Assembly (NCBI GenBank): GCA_020024075.1
Contig: JAHHUJ010000038.1
Coordinates: 1-12,790, forward strand
Origin: Psychrobacter sp.
Lineage (GTDB): Bacteria > Pseudomonadota > Gammaproteobacteria > Pseudomonadales > Moraxellaceae
Length of the DNA stretch: 12,790 bases
Direction: 5' to 3'
Positions 1 to 6,556 of the stretch are shown here, one piece after another. How positions within the stretch are numbered: the stretch's first letter is position 1; each line of letters starts with the position of its first letter. Below the pieces are notes generated by a model. It worked only from the letters and a program-made list of their open reading frames with translations, was not told the origin of the DNA and ran no database searches. A program made the translations under genes and the position numbers.

Positions 1-1053
1 TTTTTAATCCTATCTTTCTATAGTGTTATCGGTGGCTGGGCACTAAACTATATGACCAAGTTGGCCAGTGGTGAATTTAGTGGCTTAGATGGGACAGCGG
101 TAGAAGAGATATTCAATACCATGCTGGCATCTCCCGCTACGTTAACCATTTGGCACACAATTTTCATGGTTATTACCGCAGGTATTGTGGCCCTTGGGGT
201 AACTGGTGGTATCGAAAGAGCTGCTAAGGTCATGATTCCGTTATTGGGATTGATTTTATTGCTAATTGTGGGGTATAACGTCGTTAATGGTGGTTTTGCT
301 GAAGCTGTTAACTATTTGTTCTCAGCAGATGTGTCTAAGCTATTTGGGGAAGGGGCTTCAGATATTTATCTGTCTGCGCTAGGCCATGCTTTCTTTACCC
401 TATCATTGGGTATGGGCATCATGGTAACTTATGGCTCATATTTGGGTAAAGACATCAGCTTATTAAGTATGGCGCGTACTGTGGTTATCCTTGATACTGT
501 TATTGCTCTTGCTGCTGGTTTGGCTATTTTCCCAATTATCTTTAGTCAGGGCATGGACCCTGCTGCCGGACCTGGTCTAATTTTTGTCAGCTTACCGATC
601 GCCTTTGGTAGTATGCCGGCAGGAGCGGTGCTAGGTGCGTTGTTTTTCTTATTGATTACTTTTGCAGCTTTAACCTCTTCAATTTCATTGATTGAGCCTT
701 CTATTGAGTTTTTAGAAGAGCGTACCTCAATGAGTCGTCAGGTAGCGGTTATCGTAGCTAGTGTGGCTATTTGGCTATTGGGGATTGCGGCGTTATTGTC
801 GTTCAATATCTGGTCAGAGGTAATGATTTTTGGTAATAATATCTTTGATTTCTTAGATAAGTTAACCAGTAAGTTTATGTTGCCGATCGCAGGTTTAGCA
901 GCCATTGTCTTTGCAGGTTGGGTGATGAATCAAGAAGGCGTGCGTCAAGAGCTTGGCCTATCAGGAGCCAGCTGGTCACTATGGCAGTTAATTGCTAAGT
1001 TCGTGGCACCTATTGGTGTGCTTATCGTCTTTATTACTACTGTACTAGGTTAA
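1..1053 (+). CDS. Sodium-dependent transporter, neurotransmitter:sodium symporter (NSS/SNF) family, 5' truncated
   Basis: Inner-membrane Na+-coupled symporter of the LeuT/MhsT type; the substrate is probably an amino acid but cannot be read from sequence. The frame is open from base 1, so the start lies outside the window. About 350 residues are visible, and roughly the first 100 residues of a usual 450-residue protein (TM1-2 with the GxG sodium-site region) are missing. Visible family signatures are a TM3-like YSVIGGWALNY near the left edge, the unwound TM6 segment FFTLSLGMGIMVTYGSYLG, and the TM8 segment FAALTSSISLIEPSIEF, whose Thr-Ser pair corresponds to the Na2 site. Hydrophobic segments continue to the C-terminus (GVLIVFITTVLG). 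The first ATG in view (position 52) is internal, not the start. The gene converges on asd across a strong terminator. The last seven codons including the stop are exactly duplicated in tandem. Confidence 0.93.
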   Translation, partial: FLILSFYSVIGGWALNYMTKLASGEFSGLDGTAVEEIFNTMLASPATLTIWHTIFMVITAGIVALGVTGGIERAAKVMIPLLGLILLLIVGYNVVNGGFAEAVNYLFSADVSKLFGEGASDIYLSALGHAFFTLSLGMGIMVTYGSYLGKDISLLSMARTVVILDTVIALAAGLAIFPIIFSQGMDPAAGPGLIFVSLPIAFGSMPAGAVLGALFFLLITFAALTSSISLIEPSIEFLEERTSMSRQVAVIVASVAIWLLGIAALLSFNIWSEVMIFGNNIFDFLDKLTSKFMLPIAGLAAIVFAGWVMNQEGVRQELGLSGASWSLWQLIAKFVAPIGVLIVFITTVLG

Positions 1054-1074
1054 ATTACTACTGTACTAGGTTAA
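1033..1074 (+). repeat. Perfect 21-bp tandem duplication spanning the stop codon of the transporter
   Basis: Positions 1033-1053 and 1054-1074 are identical. The unit encodes Ile-Thr-Thr-Val-Leu-Gly-stop, so the second copy is an in-frame relic after the functional stop. Suppression of the first TAA would add the same seven-codon unit again. It looks like a recent slippage duplication. Confidence 0.95.
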
Positions 1075-1097
1075 TCACAACGTTAATCTTGAGTAAA

Positions 1098-1133
1098 AAC
1101 AAAACCCCCAACTTATAAGTTGGGGGTTTTGTT
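1098..1133. terminator. Bidirectional intrinsic terminator between the NSS transporter and asd
   Basis: Positions 1098-1114 and 1117-1133 are perfect reverse complements (17 bp) with an AT-rich centre. The stem has a C5/G5 core flanked by A4 and T4, so each strand ends in a U tract. It lies between two convergent genes and would serve both. Confidence 0.93.
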
Positions 1134-1157
1134 ATAGGTTATATAATGATTTAAGAC

Positions 1158-1205
1158 AGTTAGAGACTTGAGCAGTTAGACCGCTAGAGAGTTAAGCATT
1201 AGACT
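1158..1205. repeat. Degenerate 16-bp tandem repeat reaching into the 3' end of asd
   Basis: AGTTAGA, AGTTAGA and AGTTAAG recur at positions 1158, 1174 and 1190, exactly 16 bp apart, with diverged remainders. The third unit covers the asd stop codon (TTA at 1192-1194 on this strand). Confidence 0.6.
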
Positions 1206-2337
1206 GCTGAATGATGTTTAACATACGGCGTAATGGTTCTGCTGCTCCCCATAATAGCTGATCACCTACAGTAAAGGCACCTAGGTACTCTGGTCCCATA
1301 TTCAGCTTACGTAAGCGTCCTAAGGCAACGGTTAGTGTACCAGTTACTGCCACAGGAGTTAGACGCTGCATAGTCGCTTCTTTATCGTCTTCTACTAGAT
1401 CTAACCACTCATTGCCGCTATTTTTTAGTGCTGCTTCGATTTCCTCTAAAGGAATGTCTTTTTTTAGTTTGATGGTCAGGCCTTGAGCATGACAGCGCAT
1501 AGAGCCAACACGCACACACAGACCATCGATAGGAATGATATCATCACCTTCATTATTCAAGATCTTGTTGGTCTCAACACCACCTTTCCACTCTTCACGA
1601 GATTGTTTGTTTTCAAGTTGACTGTCGATATAAGGGATCAAGCTTCCCGCTAAAGGCACACCGAAGTATTGGGTTGGGAAGTCACTGCTGCGCTGAGTCT
1701 CAGCAATCTTTTTATCGATGGCTAAAATAGCACTGGCAGGGTCAGCTAATTCGTCAGCTACGGCATCATGTAACATTCCCATGCCACTGATTAGCTCACG
1801 CATATTGTTAGCACCTGAGCCACTGGCCGCTTGATAAGTCATTGCTGATACCCACTCAACCCAGCCGCGGTTGAATAGCTCACCAATGGCCATAAGCATT
1901 AACGAGACAGTACAGTTACCACCGATGAAGTCTTTAGTCCCGCTTTGTAGGGCACTGTCGATAACAGAGCGATTTACTGGGTCTAAAACGATAACACTAT
2001 CGTCTTCCATGCGTAAGCTACTAGCAGCATCAACCCAGTAACCTGTCCACCCAGAATCACGTAATGGGCCATGTACCGCTGTGGTATAGTCGCCGCCTTG
2101 ACAAGTAATAATTACATCACAGCTGCTAAGTGCTTCAATATCATGAGCATCTTTTAACTTGGCACTGGCTTCAGTGTGTTTGATGCCCTCAAAGGTAGGC
2201 GCATCACCACCAGCATTACTGGTTGAAAAGAAAATAGGGGTGATATTAGCGAAATCTTTCTCTTCTACCATACGCTGCATTAGCACAGAACCTACCATGC
2301 CACGCCAACCAACAAGACCCACTTTTAATTGACTCAT
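1192..2337 (-). CDS. asd: Aspartate-semialdehyde dehydrogenase
   Basis: Cytosolic NADPH-dependent enzyme that converts L-aspartyl-4-phosphate to aspartate semialdehyde, the branch point to lysine/diaminopimelate, threonine and methionine. The 381-residue length fits the Gram-negative long type (about 370). Residues 6-16 (VGLVGWRGMVG) are the dinucleotide-binding turn. The catalytic thiol is Cys142 in GGNCTVSLML. The substrate-binding Arg and the catalytic His are Arg281 and His283 in CVRVGSMRCHAQGLTIKL, close to the E. coli motif. The ATG at 2337 is preceded by an AAAGG Shine-Dalgarno (2346-2350), which supports this start. The gene is apparently monocistronic: it ends at a shared terminator and its upstream neighbour is divergent. 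I saw no lysine-riboswitch-like structure in its leader. Confidence 0.97.
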   Translation of the reverse strand: MSQLKVGLVGWRGMVGSVLMQRMVEEKDFANITPIFFSTSNAGGDAPTFEGIKHTEASAKLKDAHDIEALSSCDVIITCQGGDYTTAVHGPLRDSGWTGYWVDAASSLRMEDDSVIVLDPVNRSVIDSALQSGTKDFIGGNCTVSLMLMAIGELFNRGWVEWVSAMTYQAASGSGANNMRELISGMGMLHDAVADELADPASAILAIDKKIAETQRSSDFPTQYFGVPLAGSLIPYIDSQLENKQSREEWKGGVETNKILNNEGDDIIPIDGLCVRVGSMRCHAQGLTIKLKKDIPLEEIEAALKNSGNEWLDLVEDDKEATMQRLTPVAVTGTLTVALGRLRKLNMGPEYLGAFTVGDQLLWGAAEPLRRMLNIIQQSNA

Positions 2338-2748
2338 GAATATATCCTTTGTGTATCTAGCTAAAATTATTTGTTAGATTAAGAACGTTAAGCCCAGATA
2401 AGCCTAGCCCTGAATAAACAACCGATGCTGTATCTGAATTTGCAGTATTTGTATTGTTCGCTGTGCACAGCAAACTTGTCATACGCAACCCTTTACATTG
2501 CCTTGATATGAGTCAAATTGCAAGAGTTGGGCTTTAAATTTTCACAATTTTTTTGTTATAAGCGATATGATAGAACGGTATTTACCCATTTATTGATATA
2601 TTGGTTAGAATCTCTGCACTATTGAGCTGACTTATAGTGATAATTCTTACAATAGTGATAACTCTTACATGGGCTTTGTCACTATAATAGGCTTCATTTT
2701 TTGCTATTAGGGCCTAGTGGCTTTACTAAAAATTTACAATGGTGGTTT
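2338..2748. promoter_or_regulatory. Divergent intergenic region between asd and the EEP-domain gene
   Basis: About 410 bp without a convincing gene. It holds the asd Shine-Dalgarno on the minus strand at 2346-2350. At its right end are a TATAAT hexamer (2683-2688) and a set of ATAGTGA/TCACTAT boxes, described separately. The middle (about 2400-2600) is AT-rich and shows no strong hairpin or ORF. The asd promoter could not be fixed with confidence. Confidence 0.6.
2632..2688 (+). promoter_or_regulatory. TATAAT promoter element with repeated ATAGTGA boxes (putative operator)
   Basis: A perfect -10 hexamer TATAAT sits at 2683-2688, with no good -35 at 16-18 bp. Upstream, ATAGTGATAA[T/C]TCTTAC occurs twice (2634-2650 and 2652-2668; one mismatch, 18-bp spacing). 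The nonamer TTATAGTGA (2632-2640) returns as its exact reverse complement TCACTATAA at 2679-2687, overlapping the -10. Three ATAGTGA boxes around a weak promoter suggest a regulator site. The regulator is unknown. Confidence 0.5.
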
Positions 2749-3915
2749 ATGCTCGATTCACTTTATTTTATTTTTCAAATATTGGCAGGCTTGGTGGTCT
2801 TCGTCAGTGTATGGGGTTTATTGCCTTTAGATCATTGGTGGATAAGGGGTGTTGATTTTCCAAGGATACAGATTCTAGTCATCGGCTTGGTGAGCCTTAT
2901 CGGTTTATTGGTATTGACTGCGCAGTGGCAAAGTTGGGATGTCATACTGGTGGTTGCTTTAATCGGTGCGGTAGGACTGCAACTACGTATGGTTTTACCT
3001 TATACCAGACTGTGGAAAAAAGAGGTGCGTCAGGCCCTGCCGATACCAGATGCAGTGCAATTAAAGTTAATGGTATCAAATGTGCTAACGCCTAATAACA
3101 ATACTCAAGCCTTAGTAAATTTAGTACAACAAAAGCAGCCTGATGTCCTAATAACTTTGGAGTCAGACCAAAAATGGGAAGAGGCGTTAACGGTCATAGA
3201 GCCGGACTATCCTTACACGGTAAAAGTACCTTTAGATAACTTATATGGTATGCATCTGTACTCTAAGTTTGAGTTGATTGACCCTGAGGTAAAATACTTA
3301 TTGATTGATGATATTCCCTCTATTCATACTCAGCTGCGATTGCCTAATAATAAGGTTATTTGGCTTTATTGCCTGCACCCTATGCCGCCCAGCCCAACAG
3401 AGGCGGATAAGTCGACTACCCGCGATGCTGAGCTGTTAATGGTGGGACGACATATCAAAGAAAACAATCAAACCGCCATTTTAGCGGGTGATTTAAACGA
3501 TGTTGCTTGGTCAAAAACAACGCTAATGTTTCAGCGGATATCAGGGTTACTAGACCCACGCATTGGTCGGTTTTTTATCAATACTTTCCATGTCAACTAT
3601 CCTTTTTTACGTTGGGCATTGGATCACATTTTCCATAGCCCTTGCTTTACTCTAGTAGATATTGAGCGCTTACCTTCCATAGGCTCAGACCATTTCCCAG
3701 TATTGACCACTTTGCAATATGAAGCGGCTGCCACAGCTGAGCAAAAAGAGAATGCCACTGCGGCTAGCGTGGAAGATAAAAAAGAAACGGCAGAGAAAAT
3801 TGAAGAGGGTAAAGAGGAGGGAGAACGACTGTCACAAGAGCATGCTGAAGCGGAACAAGAGAAAATTGAACAAGAGAAAACGGAACAGAAAAAAGCCACA
3901 GTTCAGTATCAGTAG
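2749..3915 (+). CDS. Membrane-anchored endonuclease/exonuclease/phosphatase (EEP) family protein
   Basis: Predicted Mg2+-dependent phosphoesterase of the DNase I/EEP fold, tethered to the inner membrane in the manner of the YafD-like family. The substrate (nucleic acid or phospholipid/inositol-type phosphate) is unknown. Numbering from ATG 2749 (388 residues): three hydrophobic helices at about 5-27, 40-60 and 65-85. The EEP domain follows, with metal/catalytic residues Asn111 (VSNV), Glu138 (TLESD), His210 (LHPM), Asp248-Asn250 (GDLND), Asp292-His293 (LDHIF) and Asp314-His315 (GSDH); the set looks complete. From about 325 to the end is a low-complexity Glu/Lys/Gln tail, probably coiled or disordered. 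A TTG at 2701 in the same frame would add 16 residues. I prefer the ATG because a promoter -10 at 2683-2688 would leave almost no leader for the TTG and because the ATG places a typical N-terminal anchor. The Shine-Dalgarno is weak (GGTGG at 2741-2745). Confidence 0.88.
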   Translation: MLDSLYFIFQILAGLVVFVSVWGLLPLDHWWIRGVDFPRIQILVIGLVSLIGLLVLTAQWQSWDVILVVALIGAVGLQLRMVLPYTRLWKKEVRQALPIPDAVQLKLMVSNVLTPNNNTQALVNLVQQKQPDVLITLESDQKWEEALTVIEPDYPYTVKVPLDNLYGMHLYSKFELIDPEVKYLLIDDIPSIHTQLRLPNNKVIWLYCLHPMPPSPTEADKSTTRDAELLMVGRHIKENNQTAILAGDLNDVAWSKTTLMFQRISGLLDPRIGRFFINTFHVNYPFLRWALDHIFHSPCFTLVDIERLPSIGSDHFPVLTTLQYEAAATAEQKENATAASVEDKKETAEKIEEGKEEGERLSQEHAEAEQEKIEQEKTEQKKATVQYQ

Positions 3916-3933
3916 CTATATATAACAGTAGCT
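3910..3933 (+). repeat. CAGTAGCT direct repeat including the EEP gene stop codon
   Basis: CAGTAGCT at 3910-3917 contains the TAG stop (3913-3915). It recurs at 3926-3933, and CAGTAG appears again at 3950-3955. This is a weak member of the stop-codon repeat pattern seen at other genes in the window. Confidence 0.45.
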
Positions 3934-4006
3934 TTGATAGTGGCTAGAACAGTAGTGATGAGCGAATAGGAATAATTAAAGTGAAGGGGGCGACTGTCTG
4001 CCGAGT

Positions 4007-4024
4007 TGTAAGCATATGCTTACG
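4007..4024 (+). promoter_or_regulatory. Putative GacA upstream activating sequence (UAS)
   Basis: The sequence TGTAAG-CATATG-CTTACG matches the GacA/UvrY-type consensus TGTAAG-N6-CTTACA at 11 of 12 fixed bases. Its core (4008-4023) is a perfect 16-bp palindrome. In pseudomonads this element lies upstream of the rsmX/Y/Z sRNA genes. Here its centre is about 65 bp upstream of the inferred start of a GGA-rich RNA. The consensus and its role are established knowledge; function here is inference. Confidence 0.75.
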
Positions 4025-4068
4025 TGAAAATGGGCTTTTGCCTGCTAGGCAGGGATAGGACAACAGCA

Positions 4069-4074
4069 TACAAT
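4069..4074 (+). promoter_or_regulatory. Putative -10 box of the Rsm-like sRNA
   Basis: TACAAT differs from TATAAT at one position and is placed so that transcription would start near 4081. No good -35 is present at 17 bp, which is compatible with an activator-dependent promoter driven from the GacA-like site at 4007-4024. Confidence 0.45.
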
Positions 4075-4080
4075 AGGCTC

Positions 4081-4289
4081 ATCAACACAAGGATGCATGG
4101 ATAGCAGTGTTGGTTTGCGTAGATGAGCTGTTAGGATTTGCAGCAGATATGAGTTGATTTATTGCCCTGTAAATTAAATCTTATCGAGTTTACGTAGAAG
4201 TCTGGCTAAGGATTAGCCGTAAGGAAAATAATAATAATAATTAAATAGCGCCCCAAAACCCAGGTCTTTGCCCTAGACTTGGGTTTTTT
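4081..4289 (+). ncRNA. Candidate CsrA/RsmA-sequestering small RNA (RsmX/Y/Z- or CsrB-like)
   Basis: About 210 nt with no ORF of interest. It has the architecture of Gac/Rsm sRNAs: a GacA-type UAS, a -10 box, GGA motifs displayed in loops, and an intrinsic terminator. GGA occurs at 4091, 4099, 4134, 4210 and 4223. (1) CAACAC (4083-4088) pairs GTGTTG (4107-4112), enclosing AAGGA and a nested TGC/GCA stem (4094-4096, 4104-4106) with ATGGATA in its loop. (2) GCTG (4127-4130) pairs CAGC (4141-4144) with AGGA in the loop. (3) GGCTA (4204-4208) pairs TAGCC (4214-4218) around an AGGAT pentaloop, followed by single-stranded TAAGGAAAAT. ACACAAGGATGC (4085-4096) matches the CsrA SELEX consensus RUACARGGAUGU at 10 of 12 positions. 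An A/U-rich linker leads into the terminator. Such RNAs titrate CsrA/RsmA and relieve translational repression. Two further GGAs at 4053 and 4058 would be included if the true start is earlier. CsrA and GacA genes are not in this window. Confidence 0.68.
4255..4289 (+). terminator. Intrinsic terminator ending the candidate sRNA
   Basis: AAAACCCAGGTCT (4255-4267) pairs AGACTTGGGTTTT (4275-4287), 13 bp with one G-U pair and a 7-nt loop. It is followed by repeated T6 runs on the plus strand. The upstream A4 gives only a short U tract for the minus strand, so it may also weakly terminate the convergent glycosyltransferase gene. Confidence 0.88.
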
Positions 4290-4325
4290 CTTTTTTCTTT
4301 TTTGGGTTTTTCCTTTTTTTGTTTT

Positions 4326-4358
4326 GCTCTTATTGTGCTCTTATTGTGCTTTTATTTT
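4326..4358. repeat. 11-bp tandem repeat, three copies, touching the glycosyltransferase stop codon
   Basis: GCTCTTATTGT occurs at 4326-4336 and 4337-4347 exactly. A third, diverged copy GCTTTTATTTT at 4348-4358 runs into the stop codon (TTA at 4357-4359 on this strand). Confidence 0.8.
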
Positions 4359-5550
4359 AGGGTTGCTTTTTGTCTTTTTTGGATCGTCTCTTTTTGTTGG
4401 CTTTTGCAGAGCGATTGGCATCCTTTAATTGATTGCTCTGGTATAAGGAGCTATAGACCTCTAAAGTTTCGTCAATCATTTGTTGCATGGTGAACTTATC
4501 GGTAATGGGGGGACGCATTGCGTTTTCTAACTGGATGCGAATGATTTTGCATAATGCATAAGCGGTATCTTCTTTGACCAAGCCTTGCGGATAAAGCGGC
4601 TGTAATATCTCACTGAAGGCAGCTTTGTTCCAGCCCACTACGGGTGTTCCTAAGTGAATCGCTTGTAGCACATTAATACCGATGGATTCAGGCTGATTTG
4701 CCAAACCTAGCACTATGTTTGCAGCGGCTAACCATTCCCGCATATCATTGTGTTTGTTGCCAACAAAAGTAAACTTATCTCTTAACTCTAATGCGTTGAT
4801 GCGTTGCATAAATTCTTCATGCACCACTTCACGGCGTGAGTCGTCATCCATGATAATAATGTGCAGATTAGGGAAGTCCTCTCTAAGGTTACCTACGATA
4901 TCGATTAGCCACTCTTGTCCGTACTCTTGGCCGATGATGGTGGGAAACAATAACCATTTTTTGTGCTCAAGCTCAGGGTACTCAGCAAAGGTTCTATGAA
5001 TCCAGTATACGGAGGGATTATAGCGATAAGGGAAGTTGCGAGTGTCCACGCCGCGATAAATACGAATGATAGATCGGGGCGGATTCTTCAACTCTTTTAA
5101 GCCCTTTGATAAATATTCACTCACACTATCAGAGACTGTAATCAGACAGTCAACATTCAGAAAAGCTCGAGCATAACTGTTTAATGGATAAAAGCCATAC
5201 ATGGTAGAGACCAGCATAGGCTTGCGAGTTACTTTCGCCCTTTTAAGTGCCCAGTGTAAAATCCAAGCAGGGGTACGAGAGTGAAGATGAATAATATCGG
5301 GCTGATACTTCTCAATAAGCTGGCGTAATGGCCAAATCTGACGTAGAGACAGCCAAGATTTCTTTTCTAGGGGTAGCTGATGATAGATATTGCCATCGCG
5401 TTTAAGACGTTTTACCAGCTCATGCTCAGTATCTGATGAGGAGATAATAATTGAGGTATGCCCGCGTTTGACCAAAGCCCGTCCAAGATGAAAAATTCCG
5501 CGCTCGGATTCGTCGTGCTTTAAAGAGGAGAGCAGGCGCATGACTTTCAT
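4357..5550 (-). CDS. Glycosyltransferase, GT4/GT-B fold (LPS/exopolysaccharide-type)
   Basis: Predicted cytoplasmic sugar transferase using a nucleotide-sugar donor, probably for an envelope glycan; donor and acceptor are unknown. Numbering from ATG 5550 (397 residues): the N-terminal domain opens with MKVMRLLSSLKHDESERGI and a LGRALVKRGH helix, typical of the family. HLHSRTP lies at about 88-94. The inter-domain RIYRGVD is at 163-169. The C-terminal domain carries PESIGINVLQAIHLGTPVVG, equivalent to the donor-binding E-x7-E motif. Glu288 is present but the second Glu is Gln296. The last 20 or so residues are Lys/Arg-rich. A GTG at 5598 would extend the frame by 16 residues. I prefer ATG 5550 because MKV begins exactly where homologous proteins begin. 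ATG 5541 is also possible, and none has a good Shine-Dalgarno. It lies 107 bp downstream of the DUF4130 gene on the same strand, so it may or may not be co-transcribed. Confidence 0.88.
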   Translation of the reverse strand: MKVMRLLSSLKHDESERGIFHLGRALVKRGHTSIIISSSDTEHELVKRLKRDGNIYHQLPLEKKSWLSLRQIWPLRQLIEKYQPDIIHLHSRTPAWILHWALKRAKVTRKPMLVSTMYGFYPLNSYARAFLNVDCLITVSDSVSEYLSKGLKELKNPPRSIIRIYRGVDTRNFPYRYNPSVYWIHRTFAEYPELEHKKWLLFPTIIGQEYGQEWLIDIVGNLREDFPNLHIIIMDDDSRREVVHEEFMQRINALELRDKFTFVGNKHNDMREWLAAANIVLGLANQPESIGINVLQAIHLGTPVVGWNKAAFSEILQPLYPQGLVKEDTAYALCKIIRIQLENAMRPPITDKFTMQQMIDETLEVYSSLYQSNQLKDANRSAKANKKRRSKKDKKQP

Positions 5551-5657
5551 AGTAGCAACTGGACAGGTTAGTGAGTGATAAGGCAATAGATTGAGCACAT
5601 TGTCAGTGAAAACGAAGTAAAAAACAAGGTGCGTTTTAAATTTACGTCGCCATAAAT

Positions 5658-6515
5658 TTAGCGTGATTGACCAAGATGCTCAGCAGTGGGCAGTACTTGC
5701 TTTTCAGTTAAGTATTTCCAATAACGCTGGGGCAAGTATTGTCGGTGTAAGCGAGGGTTTTTACGCTCCTTGATATTAACATTGGCAAAATAGCCTTGCC
5801 AGAACTTTTGATATTGTTTTTCTTGTTCGCTATGCAAACTACTGGGATTCAATAGTACCTCATCGGCCACATCGACAATGGTTTGTAGTTCGGCGGGCTT
5901 GTTATTGACGGCTTTGGACTGGTCATAAAAAATACCATAACCCCGCTTGATATCATAGATGGCCCACTGCTGATCTTGATAACGCTGGCGAAAATGCTCT
6001 CCAATTAATGGCAGAACATTGAAGTCGGGCTCTACTCGGGCAAAATAGATGTCTTCGGTGGTATGCTCAAAACGTACGAAAGCCTCCATGCGATGCTTTT
6101 CGCGCCCCACTGATTTAACGGTTTGTGCCAATGCCAGAACTGATAGATTGCCTAAATCTTGCAGTACTTGACGATTGGGGTAGTCTAGGGCGTATTTGAC
6201 TACCTCAAATAGGGTGCTGCCAATCTCATGTTTTTCAGACAAAAATCCCCAAAGTATTTGGCGCATTCCTGATCGGCCCAATAAGGCAGTTAATTTGGTA
6301 AGCACTCTTTGCGCTTTATTATCATCGATAGCGACATAAGTAGCGGTATCGATAAGAGAGGGCTGGTAGTTACGGCTATCTATTAGCTGCAGATACGGCT
6401 GATTTTGTAGTTTATGCTCATAGATATAGAATACAGCACTGAGCCAGCCCTCAAAGCTTGATTCATAAACAATCAGGGTGGGCGCAGCTACTGCAGGTGT
6501 GCTGTGTAAAGGCAT
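5658..6515 (-). CDS. DUF4130 / TIGR03915-type putative DNA metabolism protein
   Basis: A 285-residue soluble protein of the family regularly encoded beside a radical-SAM/HhH protein and presumed to act in DNA repair or base modification; its chemistry is not established. Family features seen are the N-terminal IVYESSFEGWLSAVFYIYEHK (about 15-35), the central VRFEHTTEDIYFARVEPDFNVLPLIGEHFRQRY block, and the C-terminal block W-QGYFANVNIKERKNPRLHRQYLP-QRYWKYLTE, which is the usual signature end. The ATG at 6515 has an AGAGAG-type weak Shine-Dalgarno upstream. The gene begins 41 bp after the stop of the radical-SAM gene, consistent with a two-gene operon. No sign of degradation. Confidence 0.85.
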   Translation of the reverse strand: MPLHSTPAVAAPTLIVYESSFEGWLSAVFYIYEHKLQNQPYLQLIDSRNYQPSLIDTATYVAIDDNKAQRVLTKLTALLGRSGMRQILWGFLSEKHEIGSTLFEVVKYALDYPNRQVLQDLGNLSVLALAQTVKSVGREKHRMEAFVRFEHTTEDIYFARVEPDFNVLPLIGEHFRQRYQDQQWAIYDIKRGYGIFYDQSKAVNNKPAELQTIVDVADEVLLNPSSLHSEQEKQYQKFWQGYFANVNIKERKNPRLHRQYLPQRYWKYLTEKQVLPTAEHLGQSR

Positions 6516-6556
6516 TTGTTTACTCTCTTAGACTTCTAACTTAACTGGACTGAGCG

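Noticed and set aside
52..1053. Transporter starting at ATG 52
   Set aside because: The frame is open to base 1 and encodes family-conserved TM3 sequence before this ATG, so the gene is truncated by the window edge.
2646..2669. Two CTTACA half-sites that could be a second GacA UAS
   Set aside because: They are direct, not inverted, and no TGTAAG lies 6 bp upstream of either.
2338..2700. Possible lysine riboswitch upstream of asd
   Set aside because: No conserved lysine-riboswitch core or paired stems were recognisable, and asd has a simple leader with a normal Shine-Dalgarno.
3624..3899. Antisense ORF under the EEP gene tail
   Set aside because: It is the Ser/Cys/Phe-rich shadow of the Glu/Lys repeat tail and has no independent evidence.
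3719..3925. Plus-strand ORF overlapping the EEP tail in another frame
   Set aside because: Lys/Arg-rich frame-shift shadow of the same repetitive DNA; no ribosome site.
3988..4003. GGGGCGACTGTCTGCC, whose reverse complement resembles the 5' helix of RNase P RNA (AGACAGTCGCC)
   Set aside because: Continuing on the minus strand there is no GAGGAAAGTCCGGGC-type core, so the similarity is a short chance match.
4302..4493. Plus-strand ORF of 63 codons after the sRNA terminator
   Set aside because: It begins inside the T-rich terminator tail, overlaps the glycosyltransferase gene in antisense, and has low-complexity Phe/Cys/Leu composition.
5638..5660. TAAATTTA inverted/direct repeat just after the DUF4130 gene as a terminator
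   Set aside because: The stem is AT-only, 7 bp, and lacks a following U tract on the minus strand.
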